Assembly: GCF_026094475.1 (NCBI RefSeq)
Contig: NZ_JAPELL010000001.1
Location: 715,171 to 779,170, forward strand
Length of the DNA stretch: 64,000 nt
Source: Homoserinimonas sedimenticola
Lineage (GTDB): Bacteria; Actinomycetota; Actinomycetes; Actinomycetales; Microbacteriaceae
Direction: 5' to 3'
Part shown: piece after piece, positions 29,098 through 38,313 of the stretch
Numbering within the stretch: position 1 is the first letter of the stretch
Layout of the letters: every line of letters begins with the position of its first letter
The notes under the pieces: generated by a model
The model's input: only the letters and a program-made list of their open reading frames with translations
What the model was told of the DNA's origin: nothing
Database searches by the model: none
Position numbers and translations under genes: made by a program

Positions 29098-29816
29098 GCC
29101 GGCCAGGTCGTCGGCAGCGGCATCCGCTCGGGGTTCAGTCGTTCGACGATCTCACCCAGTACGCGGCGGGTCTGCTTCTCCCCCACCCAGAGGTGCTTGC
29201 CCTCCTCGACGGCCACGAGTTCCGCATCCGGCACGACCGAGAAGCGCTCCCGGGCCTCCTCAGGGCGCAGGAAGTCGTCGAGCTCCGGCACGACCGCCAC
29301 CATAGGGATGCCCGTGCCTGCCCACGCGGCCAACTCCTCCTGGCTCGTGCGGTGCAGGGGCGGCGACAGCAGGATGAGCCCGGCGATCTCGTGCCCACGC
29401 CCATGCTTGAGGGCCACCTCGGTGCCGAACGACCAGCCGACGAGCCAGGGCACGGGGAGCCCGCGCTCGCGCACGAAGTCGACCGCGGCACGAAGGTCGA
29501 ATGCCTCGGCGATGCCGTCGCCGAACGAACCCTCGCTCGTGCCCCGCGGCGAGGACGTGCCACGGAAGTTGAAGCGCAGCACCGCGATGTCCGCGAGGGC
29601 GGGCAGCCTCGCCGCCGCCTTGCGGAGGATGTGCGAGTCCATGAATCCCCCCGCCGTCGGCAGCGGGTGTAACGCGAGCATGGTTGCGACCGGGTCAGCG
29701 TCGACGGGCAGGGCCAGCTCGCCCACGAGCGTGAGCCCATCGGCCGTGTGCAGCTCGATCTCCTCCCGCCGCGCGGGAAGCTCGACGCCCGCCTTGATCT
29801 CGATCGTCTCCGTCAC
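29094..29816 (-). CDS. Alpha/beta-hydrolase (dienelactone hydrolase/KANL3-like)
   Basis: The protein (240 aa) has a core alpha/beta-hydrolase fold: a nucleophile elbow GWSFGTE, an oxyanion-side segment HPLPTAGGFMDS, and a C-terminal GKHLW that probably supplies the catalytic histidine. No signal peptide is seen. Substrate unknown; the 'HPLPTAGG' form is common in actinobacterial relatives annotated only as hydrolases. It converges on the permease gene with a 4-bp overlap. Confidence 0.85.
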   Translation of the reverse strand: MTETIEIKAGVELPARREEIELHTADGLTLVGELALPVDADPVATMLALHPLPTAGGFMDSHILRKAAARLPALADIAVLRFNFRGTSSPRGTSEGSFGDGIAEAFDLRAAVDFVRERGLPVPWLVGWSFGTEVALKHGRGHEIAGLILLSPPLHRTSQEELAAWAGTGIPMVAVVPELDDFLRPEEARERFSVVPDAELVAVEEGKHLWVGEKQTRRVLGEIVERLNPERMPLPTTWPA

Positions 29817-29825
29817 TCTCGCTCC

Positions 29826-30119
29826 CTACGTGATCTTCCAACAGTGAGTGTGCCAGTGCCGCCGCTCCGCCAGCGCATGCTCATCACCAAGCATCGCGTC
29901 GGCCCGCCACGCCACGACATGGGCCGTCCCCGGCGTGATGGGCGCGGGGCAGGCGGGGCACGTGTAGGTCTTGACGGCGGATGCCGCGGCCACAGGCTGC
30001 ACGACCCACTCCCGCCCGCGCTTCACCTCTGTGCGCCTGCCGCCGAGTATCGACGCCGAGAGGTCGCGGTCCTCCCCGCTCGACCTGCGACGTCCGCGCG
30101 GACGGTTCGATCGGGGCAT
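29826..30119 (-). CDS. Small zinc-ribbon-like conserved actinobacterial protein
   Basis: This 97-residue protein starts with a basic region rich in Arg and has a central CPAC pair. Near the end, HWHTHCWK could complete a zinc site (C-x2-C ... H-x2-H-C). Similar short proteins are common in actinobacteria and are often labelled 'ATP/GTP-binding', though no P-loop is visible here. Nucleic-acid binding is possible but not shown. It lies 13 bp after the transglycosylase-like gene and 9 bp before the hydrolase gene on the same strand. Confidence 0.75.
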   Translation of the reverse strand: MPRSNRPRGRRRSSGEDRDLSASILGGRRTEVKRGREWVVQPVAAASAVKTYTCPACPAPITPGTAHVVAWRADAMLGDEHALAERRHWHTHCWKIT

Positions 30120-30132
30120 CGTCCCAGTCTAG

Positions 30133-30792
30133 TTAGTACCAGCCCTTGGCCTGGCTCGCCCCCCACGCGCCGCACGGGGTCTGGTAGCGCGCCTGGATGT
30201 ATCCGAGGCCCCAGGTGATCTGCGTCGCAGGATTCGTTGCCCAGTCTGCGCCCGCCGAAGCCATCTTGTTGCCGGGGAGGGCCTGCGGAATGCCATAGGC
30301 ACCACTCGACGGGTTGTGAGCGAAGGTGTTCCAGCCGGACTCCTTGTTCCACAGCGCCACGAGGCAGTCGTACTCGCCCGTGCCCCACCCTCGGGCGGCC
30401 ACCATCTCGAAGGCGATCGCTTTAGCGGAGCCGGGGTCCGGGGTACCCGCCGCGGGCGCACCCGACGCCACCTTCGGCGGCGGCGGAGGAACGTAGGCTT
30501 TCACGGCAAAGGTGTCGCGGCCGAGGGGCTCGATGGCGACGGCCTGCACCCGAAGCGACTGGGCGACATCCGCATCGGCCTGCACCGTGGCATCCGCGCC
30601 AGCCTGGGCCGTCTGCGGGGCATTGGGAGCGACGACAGACACGAGCATGACGCCGGCAGCAACCGTGAAGGCGAAAAACTGCAACGCGAGACGCCCGTGC
30701 GAGCGCGACACAGCGCGGGCCTCCGCCCGGCGCCCCGCCCCCGCGGGACGTGCACGATGACTCTGCGCACGATGATTGGCTCGCCTACTCAC
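30133..30792 (-). CDS. Exported lytic transglycosylase-like protein
   Basis: The protein (219 aa, GTG start at 30792) has a very basic N-terminus and one hydrophobic segment (about 36-55), then a spacer and a Pro-rich PPPPPK stretch. The C-terminal domain of about 95 residues has the small SLT-like pattern ALWNKESGWNTFAHNPSSGAYGIPQ and YIQARYQTP. The glutamate in NKESGW would be catalytic. Such domains cleave or bind peptidoglycan. Two cysteines (in YDCL and PCGAW) may form a disulfide. It lies downstream of the DivIVA-like gene with a 65-bp gap. Confidence 0.87.
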   Translation of the reverse strand: MSRRANHRAQSHRARPAGAGRRAEARAVSRSHGRLALQFFAFTVAAGVMLVSVVAPNAPQTAQAGADATVQADADVAQSLRVQAVAIEPLGRDTFAVKAYVPPPPPKVASGAPAAGTPDPGSAKAIAFEMVAARGWGTGEYDCLVALWNKESGWNTFAHNPSSGAYGIPQALPGNKMASAGADWATNPATQITWGLGYIQARYQTPCGAWGASQAKGWY

Positions 30793-30857
30793 AGTGAAGA
30801 GACCCTATCCCACTCCCCTGCAAAAGCACAGATTTCCGGACAGGAGCGGCTGCACTC

Positions 30858-31418
30858 TCACTCGACAGAGCGGATGATCTCGATGACGGCGTCGAGCAGC
30901 ATGTCGACCTGAGCCTCACGGTAGCCGCCACGCTGCGGATGAAATGCTGCAGAGCGGATGTCCGAGACCTCGAGAGGCGCCCCCCGGGTGAGGTAGGCGA
31001 AGATGCGCTCGGCGAGAGCATCGACCTCATGGCGTCGGTAGCCGCGAGCGAGCAGGCTCACGCGAGCGAAGCGCTCCCCCGCCGGGCGCGAGAGCCGGTC
31101 GACGATCTCCTGCGCCACCTCGCGCTTCTCCGCGAGGAGCGCCGCCTCGCCCCCCTGGGCTGCGAGCCGCTGCCGCTCCCGCATCGCAAAGGCGTCCTCG
31201 AGACGCTCGAGCGCCGCATCCACCGCCTCGGGCGAATAGCCGCCCTTCTTCATGGCGAAGGCCGTCTCCCGAATCTGCCACGCACTGATCGCTGAGATCT
31301 CGCCGCGCTCCGCCGTATAGGCGCGCCGAGCATCCTCGAGGAAGTCTTCGACCTGCTCGATGTCGTAGCCAAGGCGATTCCGGCGGGTCTTCGGGAAGGT
31401 AGTGCTCACGGCGTCCAT
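30858..31418 (-). CDS. DivIVA-domain protein with four DivIVA-like motifs
   Basis: The protein (186 aa) contains four short copies of the DivIVA N-terminal signature G-Y-x4-V-[ED]-x3-[AL]: LGYDIEQVEDFL (17-28), GGYSPEAVDAAL, RGYRRHEVDALA and GGYREAQVDMLL. Between them are short helices, not one long coiled coil. Such proteins are seen in actinobacteria next to cdsA. A role in cell-pole or division organisation is inferred from the motif only. It follows cdsA on the same strand by 34 bp and precedes the transglycosylase-like gene. Confidence 0.82.
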   Translation of the reverse strand: MDAVSTTFPKTRRNRLGYDIEQVEDFLEDARRAYTAERGEISAISAWQIRETAFAMKKGGYSPEAVDAALERLEDAFAMRERQRLAAQGGEAALLAEKREVAQEIVDRLSRPAGERFARVSLLARGYRRHEVDALAERIFAYLTRGAPLEVSDIRSAAFHPQRGGYREAQVDMLLDAVIEIIRSVE

Positions 31419-31452
31419 TCTGCCCTACTGGGCCGAAGGGACCGTGGCGGGC

Positions 31453-32439
31453 TCACCCGAACAGGTAGAAGAGCACCCAGGCGCCAGCCGCGCTGGGCAG
31501 GATCGAGTCGAGGCGATCCAGGAACCCGCCGTGGCCCGGCAGCCACGTGCTGATGTCCTTGATGCCGAGATCACGCTTGATCAGCGATTCGGTGAGGTCG
31601 CCGATCGTCGCCGTGAAGATCATTGTGAGACCGAAGATGACGCCCACCCACCAGGGCCGGTCGAGAAGCAGGACAGTCAGCAGGATGCCCGCGACCTGCG
31701 TCGCTACGACGGCGCCCGCCAGGCCCTCCCAGGTCTTGCCCGGACTGATGTGGGGCGCCATCTTGTGGCGGCCGAAACTGAGCCCCGTGGCGTAGGCGCC
31801 GATGTCGGCTGCGACGACCGTGATGATGAACGCGAGCACCCAGCGTTCCCCACCGTCCTGAGCCGTCAGAAGCACCGCGAAACCCGCCATGAAGGGTATG
31901 TAGACCTGCACGAGTGTGCCCCCGACGATGTCTCGCCAGAAGTCGATTGCGCTTCCGCGATGGCTCGGCCGCACAAGCTCGACCGTGCGCCACAGGGCGA
32001 CGAATGCGATTCCCGCGAGAGCCGCGTACCACTTGCCGTCGGCCCCGAGGTAGAAGGCGACGGGCACAGCCGCCACGGCCGCAAGGACCGTGGGCAGACG
32101 TGGCACGTTCCGCCCTGCGAAGCGCAAAGCGCTCGCGAGCTCGAACGCGGTGAAGGCGACGAGGGCACCCGCAAAGAGCATGAAGAGCTCCTTGAGCACC
32201 ATCAGGCTCAGCAGTAGAAGCGCCCCGAGGCCCAAGCCGATCGCAGTGGCAGCGAAAAGATTGCGCCCCGCTCGCGCCTCGATGCGCTCGTTCGTCGCCT
32301 CGATCTGCGCGCGGCGCACCTCGAACTGCGCCCGCAGATCGTCCGCGGTTGCGTGCGCGCGCGCCTCGAACTCGTCGCGCCTCGACTGCGCGCGGCCGGA
32401 ACGCGGCGCGGGGGCGGGGCCGTCCGACTCCTCAGCCAT
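31453..32439 (-). CDS. cdsA: Phosphatidate cytidylyltransferase
   Basis: CdsA (328 aa) makes CDP-diacylglycerol from phosphatidic acid and CTP at the membrane. A charged, Arg/Glu-rich N-terminal extension of about 55 residues precedes some eight membrane helices. The C-terminal signature is clear: SLIKRDLGIKD followed by PGHGGFLDRLDS. The start ATG at 32439 lies directly against the frr stop, so the two genes are co-translated. The order pyrH-frr-cdsA is conserved in bacteria. Confidence 0.95.
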   Translation of the reverse strand: MAEESDGPAPAPRSGRAQSRRDEFEARAHATADDLRAQFEVRRAQIEATNERIEARAGRNLFAATAIGLGLGALLLLSLMVLKELFMLFAGALVAFTAFELASALRFAGRNVPRLPTVLAAVAAVPVAFYLGADGKWYAALAGIAFVALWRTVELVRPSHRGSAIDFWRDIVGGTLVQVYIPFMAGFAVLLTAQDGGERWVLAFIITVVAADIGAYATGLSFGRHKMAPHISPGKTWEGLAGAVVATQVAGILLTVLLLDRPWWVGVIFGLTMIFTATIGDLTESLIKRDLGIKDISTWLPGHGGFLDRLDSILPSAAGAWVLFYLFG

Positions 32440-32994
32440 TCAGACCTCGAGCAGCTCGGCTTCCTTCTTCTTGAGTGCCTCGTCGACCGCATCGATGTGC
32501 GTCTTCGTGATCGCCTCAAGCTCCTTCTCACCGCGCGCGATCTCGTCCTCGCCGACCTCGGATTTCAGCGCATCGAGGTCGTCCTTGGACCGGCGGCGGA
32601 TGTTCCGGATCGACACGCGTGCATCCTCACCCTTCGAGCGCACCAGCTTGACGTACTCCTTGCGCCGCTCCTCGGTGAGCTCCGGCAGCACAGCACGGAT
32701 GATGTTGCCGTCATTGCCGACGTTGGCGCCGAGGTGCTCAGCCTTCACGATCGCCTTCTCAATCTCCTTGAGAGCCGACTTGTCGAAGGGGGTGATGATG
32801 AGCATCCGCGCCTCAGGGTTGTTCATCGTCGCCAGCTGGCCGAGCGGAGTCGGGGTCCCGTAGTAGTCCACGAGAAGCTTCTGGAAGAGGGCCGGGTTGG
32901 CGCGGCCCGTACGGACGTTCGCGAAGTCCTCCTTCGCCGCATCGACCGACTTGCCCATCTTCTCCTTGGCCTCGGCCAAAACGTCGCTGATCAC
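32440..32994 (-). CDS. frr: Ribosome recycling factor
   Basis: RRF (184 aa) splits post-termination ribosomes together with EF-G. Conserved segments are [37 protein letters not shown] and RNIRRRS. The frame opens at 33015, but the GTG at 32994 has GGAG 6 nt upstream and gives the normal length. It sits between pyrH and cdsA. Confidence 0.96.
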   Translation of the reverse strand: MISDVLAEAKEKMGKSVDAAKEDFANVRTGRANPALFQKLLVDYYGTPTPLGQLATMNNPEARMLIITPFDKSALKEIEKAIVKAEHLGANVGNDGNIIRAVLPELTEERRKEYVKLVRSKGEDARVSIRNIRRRSKDDLDALKSEVGEDEIARGEKELEAITKTHIDAVDEALKKKEAELLEV

Positions 32995-33052
32995 TGGTGC
33001 TCCTTCTCGTCTCAAGCGAGTGTACCGGCGCCGTCGACCGGTGAATGTACGG

Positions 33053-33769
33053 CTAGTTGCTGACGCGGGTGCCGATCTCCTCGCCGCGGATGGCGGCGGC
33101 GACGTTGCCGGACGGCTCCATCCCGAAGACCACCATGGGCATGCCGTTGTCCATGCAGAGGCTGAAGGCGGTCGAGTCGACGACCTTGAGACCCTGCACG
33201 AGCGCCTCCTGGTACGTCACCCGCTCGAGTTTCGCGGCCGCGTCGTTCTTGCGCGGGTCGTCGTCGTAGACGCCGTCCACTCCGTTCTTGGCAACGAGCA
33301 CGACATCTGCGCCGATCTCCAGCGCCCGCTGCGCCGCAACCGTGTCGGTCGAGAAATAGGGAAGCCCTGCGCCCGCTCCGAAGATGACGACGCGCCCCTT
33401 CTCAAGGTGCCGCTCGGCGCGCAGCGGGATGTAGGGCTCGGCAACCTGCGTCATCGTGATGGCGGACTGCACGCGGGTCGCCGCCCCTGCCTGCTCAAGA
33501 AAATCCTGAAGGGCGAGCGCGTTCATGACCGTGCCGAGCATCCCCATGTAGTCGGCCCGACCCCGCTCCATGCCGCGCTGGCTCAGCTCAGCACCGCGGA
33601 AGAAGTTGCCGCCGCCCACGACGATCGCGACCTCGACCTCGGTCGCGGCCTCCGCGATCTCCCGTGCGAGGCTGCTCACGACATCCGGATTGACCCCCAG
33701 CTGACCGGCTCCGAATGCCTCCCCCGAGAGTTTGAGAAGAACCCTCCGCCTACCCGTCACAGATGTCAT
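33053..33769 (-). CDS. pyrH: UMP kinase
   Basis: PyrH (238 aa) phosphorylates UMP to UDP and is the bacterial hexameric type. Conserved segments: KLSGEAFG at the N-terminus, [23 protein letters not shown], and [10 protein letters not shown] near the C-terminus. The start ATG fits the family. A strong terminator-like hairpin lies upstream at 33.82-33.85 kb, so pyrH-frr-cdsA is probably a separate unit from rpsB-tsf. Confidence 0.96.
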   Translation of the reverse strand: MTSVTGRRRVLLKLSGEAFGAGQLGVNPDVVSSLAREIAEAATEVEVAIVVGGGNFFRGAELSQRGMERGRADYMGMLGTVMNALALQDFLEQAGAATRVQSAITMTQVAEPYIPLRAERHLEKGRVVIFGAGAGLPYFSTDTVAAQRALEIGADVVLVAKNGVDGVYDDDPRKNDAAAKLERVTYQEALVQGLKVVDSTAFSLCMDNGMPMVVFGMEPSGNVAAAIRGEEIGTRVSN

Positions 33770-33815
33770 GCTCTCTCCCTCGATGTCGTGCTTACAGGCT
33801 ATTGCGTCTGCCCGC

Positions 33816-33854
33816 GAAAAGGGGGTCCGCGACGCTGCGCGCCACGGACCCCCT
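33816..33854 (-). terminator. Rho-independent terminator after tsf
   Basis: On the minus strand AGGGGGTCCG (33854-33845) and CGGACCCCCT (33829-33820) form a perfect 10-bp stem with a 15-nt loop, followed by TTTTCG. It lies 14 bp after the tsf stop. It is the clearest intrinsic terminator in the window and separates rpsB-tsf from pyrH. Confidence 0.85.
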
Positions 33855-33868
33855 CATCGGCTATTCGA

Positions 33869-34696
33869 TCAGGCGCCGACCTTGAAGCGGGCAAAGCCTG
33901 TCAGGGTGATGCCGGCGTCCTGCGCAACCTTGGCGATCGTCACCTTGTTGTCGCGGGCGTAGTCCTGCTCGAGCAGGGCGACCTGCTTGTAGTAGGCGCC
34001 GAGACGACCCTCGATGATCTTCGGCAGGGCGGCCTCAGGCTTGCCCTCGCCACGGCTGATCTCCTCGACGATGCGGCGCTCGTTCTCGACGTCGGCCTCC
34101 GGCACGTCCTCCCGCGAGAGGACGGCGGGGTTAGCGAAGGAGATGTGCTGCGCGATGCCGCGCGCCACCTCGGCGTTGTCGCCCGAGTAACCGAGGACGA
34201 CGCCGATCTGGGGCGGGAGGTCCTTGCTGGTCTTGTGCAGGTAGATCTCGAAGCTCTCGGCCTCGACCACGGCCACGCGGCGCAGCTCGAACTTCTCGCC
34301 GATGACGGCGGCCTCCTCATCGATCGCCGCGGCGACCGTCTTGCCGCCGAGATCGGCCGCGAGGGCCTCCTCGACCGTCTTGGCACCCGCGGCGGCCACA
34401 GCGTCGAGCACGCGCTCGCTCAGGGCGATGAACTTGTCACCCTTCGCGACGAAGTCCGTCTCGCAGGCGAGCTCGATCATCGTGGCGCTGCCGTCGCCTG
34501 CCTTCGCCGCGACGACACCCTCGCTCGTGGAACGGTCCGCACGCTTCGCGTTGCCCTTCGCACCCTTGAGGCGAAGGAGCTCGGTGGCCTTCTCGAGGTC
34601 ACCGCCCGCCTCGACGAGCGCGTTCTTCGTGTCGACCATGCCCGTGCCGAGACGCTCGCGCAGGGTCTTGATGTCTTCCAGGCTGAAATCTGCCAT
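33869..34696 (-). CDS. tsf: Elongation factor Ts
   Basis: EF-Ts (275 aa) recycles EF-Tu by GDP release. The N-terminal LREKTG-like segment appears here as LRERLGTGMVDTKNALVEAGGD. The signature ELACETDFVAK and the C-terminal core (HISFANPAVLSREDVP) are typical. It follows rpsB by 36 bp and ends at a strong terminator. Confidence 0.97.
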   Translation of the reverse strand: MADFSLEDIKTLRERLGTGMVDTKNALVEAGGDLEKATELLRLKGAKGNAKRADRSTSEGVVAAKAGDGSATMIELACETDFVAKGDKFIALSERVLDAVAAAGAKTVEEALAADLGGKTVAAAIDEEAAVIGEKFELRRVAVVEAESFEIYLHKTSKDLPPQIGVVLGYSGDNAEVARGIAQHISFANPAVLSREDVPEADVENERRIVEEISRGEGKPEAALPKIIEGRLGAYYKQVALLEQDYARDNKVTIAKVAQDAGITLTGFARFKVGA

Positions 34697-34732
34697 GGGA
34701 ACTCCTTGTTGCTAGTGGTCTGCTGGCCAGTG

Positions 34733-35668
34733 CTACTTCGCGTCGGTGGCGGGAGCCTTCTCCGACTCGCTCGCCTCAGCCTCGATCTTGTCCTCGGCCT
34801 CAGCCTTCGACTCGGGCGAGTGCTCGGGGGTCACGTCGCTGTCGGCGGGCTTCTCGGCGACCTGCGCGTCCGCGTCGTTCTCGGCGGTCATCGCGCCGAC
34901 GCCCTCGGTCTGACCGAGCAGCTCGGCCTCCCACTCGGCGAGCGGCTCGACGGCGGAGACGTTGCCCTCGTCGGCGCCCTGGTGACGCTGAATGAGGCCC
35001 TCGGCGGCAGCATCCGCAATGATGCGGGTCAGCAGGCTGACGGAGCGGATCGCGTCGTCGTTGCCCGGGATCGGGTACTGCACCTCGTCGGGGTCGCAGT
35101 TGGAGTCGAGGATCGCGATGACGGGGATGCCGAGCTTCTTGGCCTCGTCGATCGCGAGGTGCTCCTTCTTGGTGTCGACGACCCAGATGGCCGACGGCGT
35201 CTTGGAGAGGTTGCGGATGCCGCCGAGCGACTTGTGCAGCTTGTCGAGCTCACGCTTCTTGATGAGGAGCTCCTTCTTGGTGAAGCCCTTCGTCGTGTCG
35301 TCGAAGTCGAGCTCCTCGAGCTCCTTCATGCGAGCGAGACGCTTGCTGACCGTCTGGAAGTTGGTGAGGAGGCCACCGAGCCAACGCTGGTTGACGTAGG
35401 GCTGGCCGACGCGCTGGGCCTGCTCGGCAATCGCGTTCTGCGCCTGCTTCTTGGTGCCGACGAAGAGGATCGTGCCGCCGTGAGCGACCGTCTCCTTGAC
35501 GTAGTCATACGTCTTGTCGATGTAGGCGAGCGACTGCTGCAGGTCGATGATGTGGCTGCCCGAGCGCTCCGTGAGGATGAAGCGCTTCATCTTGGGGTTC
35601 CAGCGACGGGTCTGGTGTCCGAAGTGAACACCGCTGTCGAGCAGCTGGCGAATGGTGACGACGGCCAT
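34733..35668 (-). CDS. rpsB: 30S ribosomal protein S2 with an acidic C-terminal extension
   Basis: S2 (311 aa) begins [27 protein letters not shown] at the ATG 35668, which has AAGGAG 8 nt upstream; the frame continues upstream as leader. The core is normal ([35 protein letters not shown]). After about residue 240 there is a tail of some 60 residues rich in Glu, Ala, Asp and Ser, typical of actinobacterial S2. It heads the rpsB-tsf operon. Confidence 0.97.
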   Translation of the reverse strand: MAVVTIRQLLDSGVHFGHQTRRWNPKMKRFILTERSGSHIIDLQQSLAYIDKTYDYVKETVAHGGTILFVGTKKQAQNAIAEQAQRVGQPYVNQRWLGGLLTNFQTVSKRLARMKELEELDFDDTTKGFTKKELLIKKRELDKLHKSLGGIRNLSKTPSAIWVVDTKKEHLAIDEAKKLGIPVIAILDSNCDPDEVQYPIPGNDDAIRSVSLLTRIIADAAAEGLIQRHQGADEGNVSAVEPLAEWEAELLGQTEGVGAMTAENDADAQVAEKPADSDVTPEHSPESKAEAEDKIEAEASESEKAPATDAK

Positions 35669-35909
35669 GGCCGTACTCCTTTTCTTGCACGACGGCAGGT
35701 GACGGCGGTCGTGCATCTTCTCAGTTGACTTCGCGCCGGGTGGCGCAGAACCTGGTGCCCGGCGCGCATCCGCCCCTGTCGCCTCGCGGCGGGGATGGGG
35801 ACCGAGTGGATGCGGTGGCCTGATGGGCACGCGTAGTCACCCCGACGAGTCGGGATGCAGCGCCAACTATATCACCCGCAGTCGAGATCCACGGGGCTGT
35901 CGGGTCTGC
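35669..35909 (-). promoter_or_regulatory. rpsB promoter and long leader
   Basis: The gap between the BCCT gene and rpsB is 241 bp. A TATAGT -10-like hexamer lies at 35871-35866 on the minus strand, followed by a CCCGA/TCGGG hairpin (35841-35854) and a leader of roughly 190 nt. Long leaders before rpsB are known sites of S2 autoregulation, but no specific S2 site was identified here. Confidence 0.45.
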
Positions 35910-37604
35910 TCAGAAGACGTCTGGTTCGTGATGGTCGCGTTGGGTTTGGCGCCGGCCCAGAAAGAACGGTCTGCGCGGCTCTCGTTCGCTCGGTTCATCA
36001 ACCTCGAGGCCGTAGTACATGCCGATGCGGTCCACGAAGGAGTCCCGCTGGGCGCGCTCGTACGCACGATGCTCGCGACTAAAGGCGACGACCGTGGCCC
36101 AGCAGATGAGCAGCATGACGACGCTGAAGGGCAGCGCGGTCGTGATCGCGGCGGTCTTGAGCGCATCGAGGCCGCCCGAGAGCAGTAGACCGATCGCCAC
36201 GAGTGCCGTGACGACGGCGAAGAACACGCGAATCAGACTCTTCGGCTCGGGCTGACCGCCCGTCGCGATCATGCCCATGACAAGCGAACCCGAGTCCGAT
36301 GAGGTGACGAAGAAGACGGCGATCAACAGGATCGCCCCGAAGGTGAGAACGGTACCAGCGGGCAAGCCCTCCAGCAGGATGAACAGGGACCCTTCGAGAT
36401 CGACCGAGCCGTCGGCACCGACGAGACCGCCGCGCCCGGCGATCTCCCGATAGATCGCCGCGCCGCCCAGCACGCTGAACCAGAGGAACGTGAGCGCTGT
36501 CGGAACGATCAGCACACCGGCGATGAACTGGCGGACTGTACGGCCGCGGGAGATTCGAGCGATGAAGATCCCGACAAAGGGAGCCCAGGACATCCACCAG
36601 CCCCAGTAGAAGGTCGTCCAGTTCGCCTGCCACTCCTCGCCCTCGGCCCCCGTGAATGCGCTCACAGTGAAGGCGAGACCGAGGAAGTTCTGCAGATATG
36701 CGCCGATCGACTGCACGAAGTCACGCAGCAGGAACTGCGTCGGCCCCGCGAAGAGAACGAAGAGAAGCAGGAGTGCAGCGACGACGAGGTTGGTGTTCGA
36801 CAGCCACTTCATCCCTCGCTTCACGCCCGTCACGAGGGAGAAGATCGTGATGATCGTGATGACAACGATGATGACGATCTGAGCGAAGATCGAGCTCTCA
36901 GCGATACCCGCGCTCTCGAGGCCAGCGCTGATCTGCAGGACGCCGAGGCCGAGCGATGTCGCGACACCGAAGAGAGTGCCGACCAGGGCGATGATGTCGA
37001 TCACGTTGCCCCAACCGCCCCTCACGCGCCGCCCGAGCAACGGCTCGAGCGCCCAGCGGATCGATACAGGCCGGCCACGACGGTGGATCGCGTAGGCGAG
37101 CGCGAGACCGATCACGACGTAGATCGCCCATGCGTGGAACCCCCAGTGGAGGAAGGTCTGAGACAGGGCCGCCTGGGCGAGCTGGCTCTGGTCGCCGCTC
37201 ACGCCGGGTCGCGGGTTGGCGAAGTGACTGAGAGGTTCCGCAACGCCATAGAACACGAGGCCGATGCCCATGCCCGCTGCGAAGAGCAGCGCCAGCCATG
37301 ACATGACGGAGAACTCCGGCTCGTCGGAGTCCTTGCCCAACTTGATGTCGCCGAAACGACTGAAGCCCATCCAAAGGGCGAAGAACACAAAGAGTGCCGC
37401 GATGAGCACGTAGTACCAACTGAAGTTGCGCACGATGAGCCCTTGAAGGCCGGCGAAGAGTGCCTCCGCGGACTCAGGCGCGATCAGTGCATAGGCGACG
37501 AAGACGGTGACGAGCACTGCCGATGGCCAGAACACCCACCCCTTAACAACCGTGGAAGGGGCAGTCGGGACATGGGTGGTCTCACTTGTCGCCATGACTG
37601 CCAT
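35910..37604 (-). CDS. BCCT family transporter (betaine/carnitine/choline type)
   Basis: The protein (564 aa from the ATG at 37604) has about 12 membrane helices. Family signatures are GMGIGLVFYGVAEPL, LHWGFHAWAIY, and YWGWWMSWAPFVGIFIARISRGRT. It imports compatible solutes such as glycine betaine, driven by Na+ or H+. The C-terminal tail after the last helix is polar and Arg-rich, as in osmosensing BetP. A GTG at 37622 and an ATG at 37595 are alternative starts. It lies between rpsB and the divergent M23 peptidase gene, where many actinobacteria have no such gene. Confidence 0.92.
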   Translation of the reverse strand: MAVMATSETTHVPTAPSTVVKGWVFWPSAVLVTVFVAYALIAPESAEALFAGLQGLIVRNFSWYYVLIAALFVFFALWMGFSRFGDIKLGKDSDEPEFSVMSWLALLFAAGMGIGLVFYGVAEPLSHFANPRPGVSGDQSQLAQAALSQTFLHWGFHAWAIYVVIGLALAYAIHRRGRPVSIRWALEPLLGRRVRGGWGNVIDIIALVGTLFGVATSLGLGVLQISAGLESAGIAESSIFAQIVIIVVITIITIFSLVTGVKRGMKWLSNTNLVVAALLLLFVLFAGPTQFLLRDFVQSIGAYLQNFLGLAFTVSAFTGAEGEEWQANWTTFYWGWWMSWAPFVGIFIARISRGRTVRQFIAGVLIVPTALTFLWFSVLGGAAIYREIAGRGGLVGADGSVDLEGSLFILLEGLPAGTVLTFGAILLIAVFFVTSSDSGSLVMGMIATGGQPEPKSLIRVFFAVVTALVAIGLLLSGGLDALKTAAITTALPFSVVMLLICWATVVAFSREHRAYERAQRDSFVDRIGMYYGLEVDEPSEREPRRPFFLGRRQTQRDHHEPDVF

Positions 37605-37730
37605 GGTGCCCCGGTGTGGCACATCACAACAGTGGCCGAATGCTCCTCCACCGCCTTCTGCGACTCACGGCTTCCACAGACGACGTGCTTGAGCCGAGGG
37701 GCCAGTACCGAACTCCCCCAGTATTGCCAC

Positions 37731-38300
37731 ATGTCGCTTTCGCCGCCGAGGACCGTCTCCCGGTTCATCATTCTCGCGGGCCTCGTCATCGTCTCCATCG
37801 CCCCCACGGGCACCGGCTCGACGATTATGAGGGACGGCCCCGCACTGGCCGGCAGCGGCCGGGCGGCGGAAGCGACATCCCAATTCTGGCTCTGGCCCGT
37901 CACCGGGCCAAGGAGAGTGGTCAGGACCTATCAGGCACCGCCGACGCCGTACGCTGCGGGGCATCGAGGGATCGACATCGCCGTGGGCGTCGGAGGCGTA
38001 GTGCGCGCTCCCGAAGAAGGGGTGGTGCACTTTGCGGGAATGGTCGCGGGCCGCCCCGTAGTCTCACTGCGCCACGACGGCGGCCTCATCTCAAGCGTCG
38101 AGCCGGTGGAGTCGACACTCAAGGCGGGCGACGTCGTTGCCCGCGGTGACCCGATCGGCACGCTCTGGGCCGAGACCTCTCACTGCCCAGCATCGTGCCT
38201 CCACTTGGGAGTGCGGCGTCACGGTGAGTACGTCTCGCCCCTGAACTATCTCGGCGGCATCCCGCGCTCCGTGCTGTTGCCGCCGCGACCCGTCGCGTGA
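37731..38300 (+). CDS. Exported M23-family peptidase (LytM-like)
   Basis: The protein (189 aa) starts at the ATG 37731, which places a hydrophobic signal segment (about 11-26) at the N-terminus; the frame opens earlier but within the BCCT shadow. The peptidase motifs are GHRGIDIA (H-x3-D) and LHLGVRR (H-x-H replaced by LHLG, as in many small relatives). It lacks a second domain and may act on, or only regulate cleavage of, cell-wall peptides. An M23 protein near rpsB is a common actinobacterial arrangement. It converges on the FKBP gene after 13 bp. Confidence 0.88.
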   Translation: MSLSPPRTVSRFIILAGLVIVSIAPTGTGSTIMRDGPALAGSGRAAEATSQFWLWPVTGPRRVVRTYQAPPTPYAAGHRGIDIAVGVGGVVRAPEEGVVHFAGMVAGRPVVSLRHDGGLISSVEPVESTLKAGDVVARGDPIGTLWAETSHCPASCLHLGVRRHGEYVSPLNYLGGIPRSVLLPPRPVA

Positions 38301-38313
38301 GCGGTCTAAAGGA

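Noticed and set aside
30793-30857. c-di-AMP (ydaO) riboswitch before the transglycosylase-like gene
   Set aside because: The gap is only 65 bp and has none of the conserved riboswitch segments.
32897-35728. 943-codon open frame opposite frr, pyrH, tsf and rpsB
   Set aside because: It covers four conserved genes and their gaps on the other strand and has the repetitive Leu/Arg/Asp composition of antisense frames.
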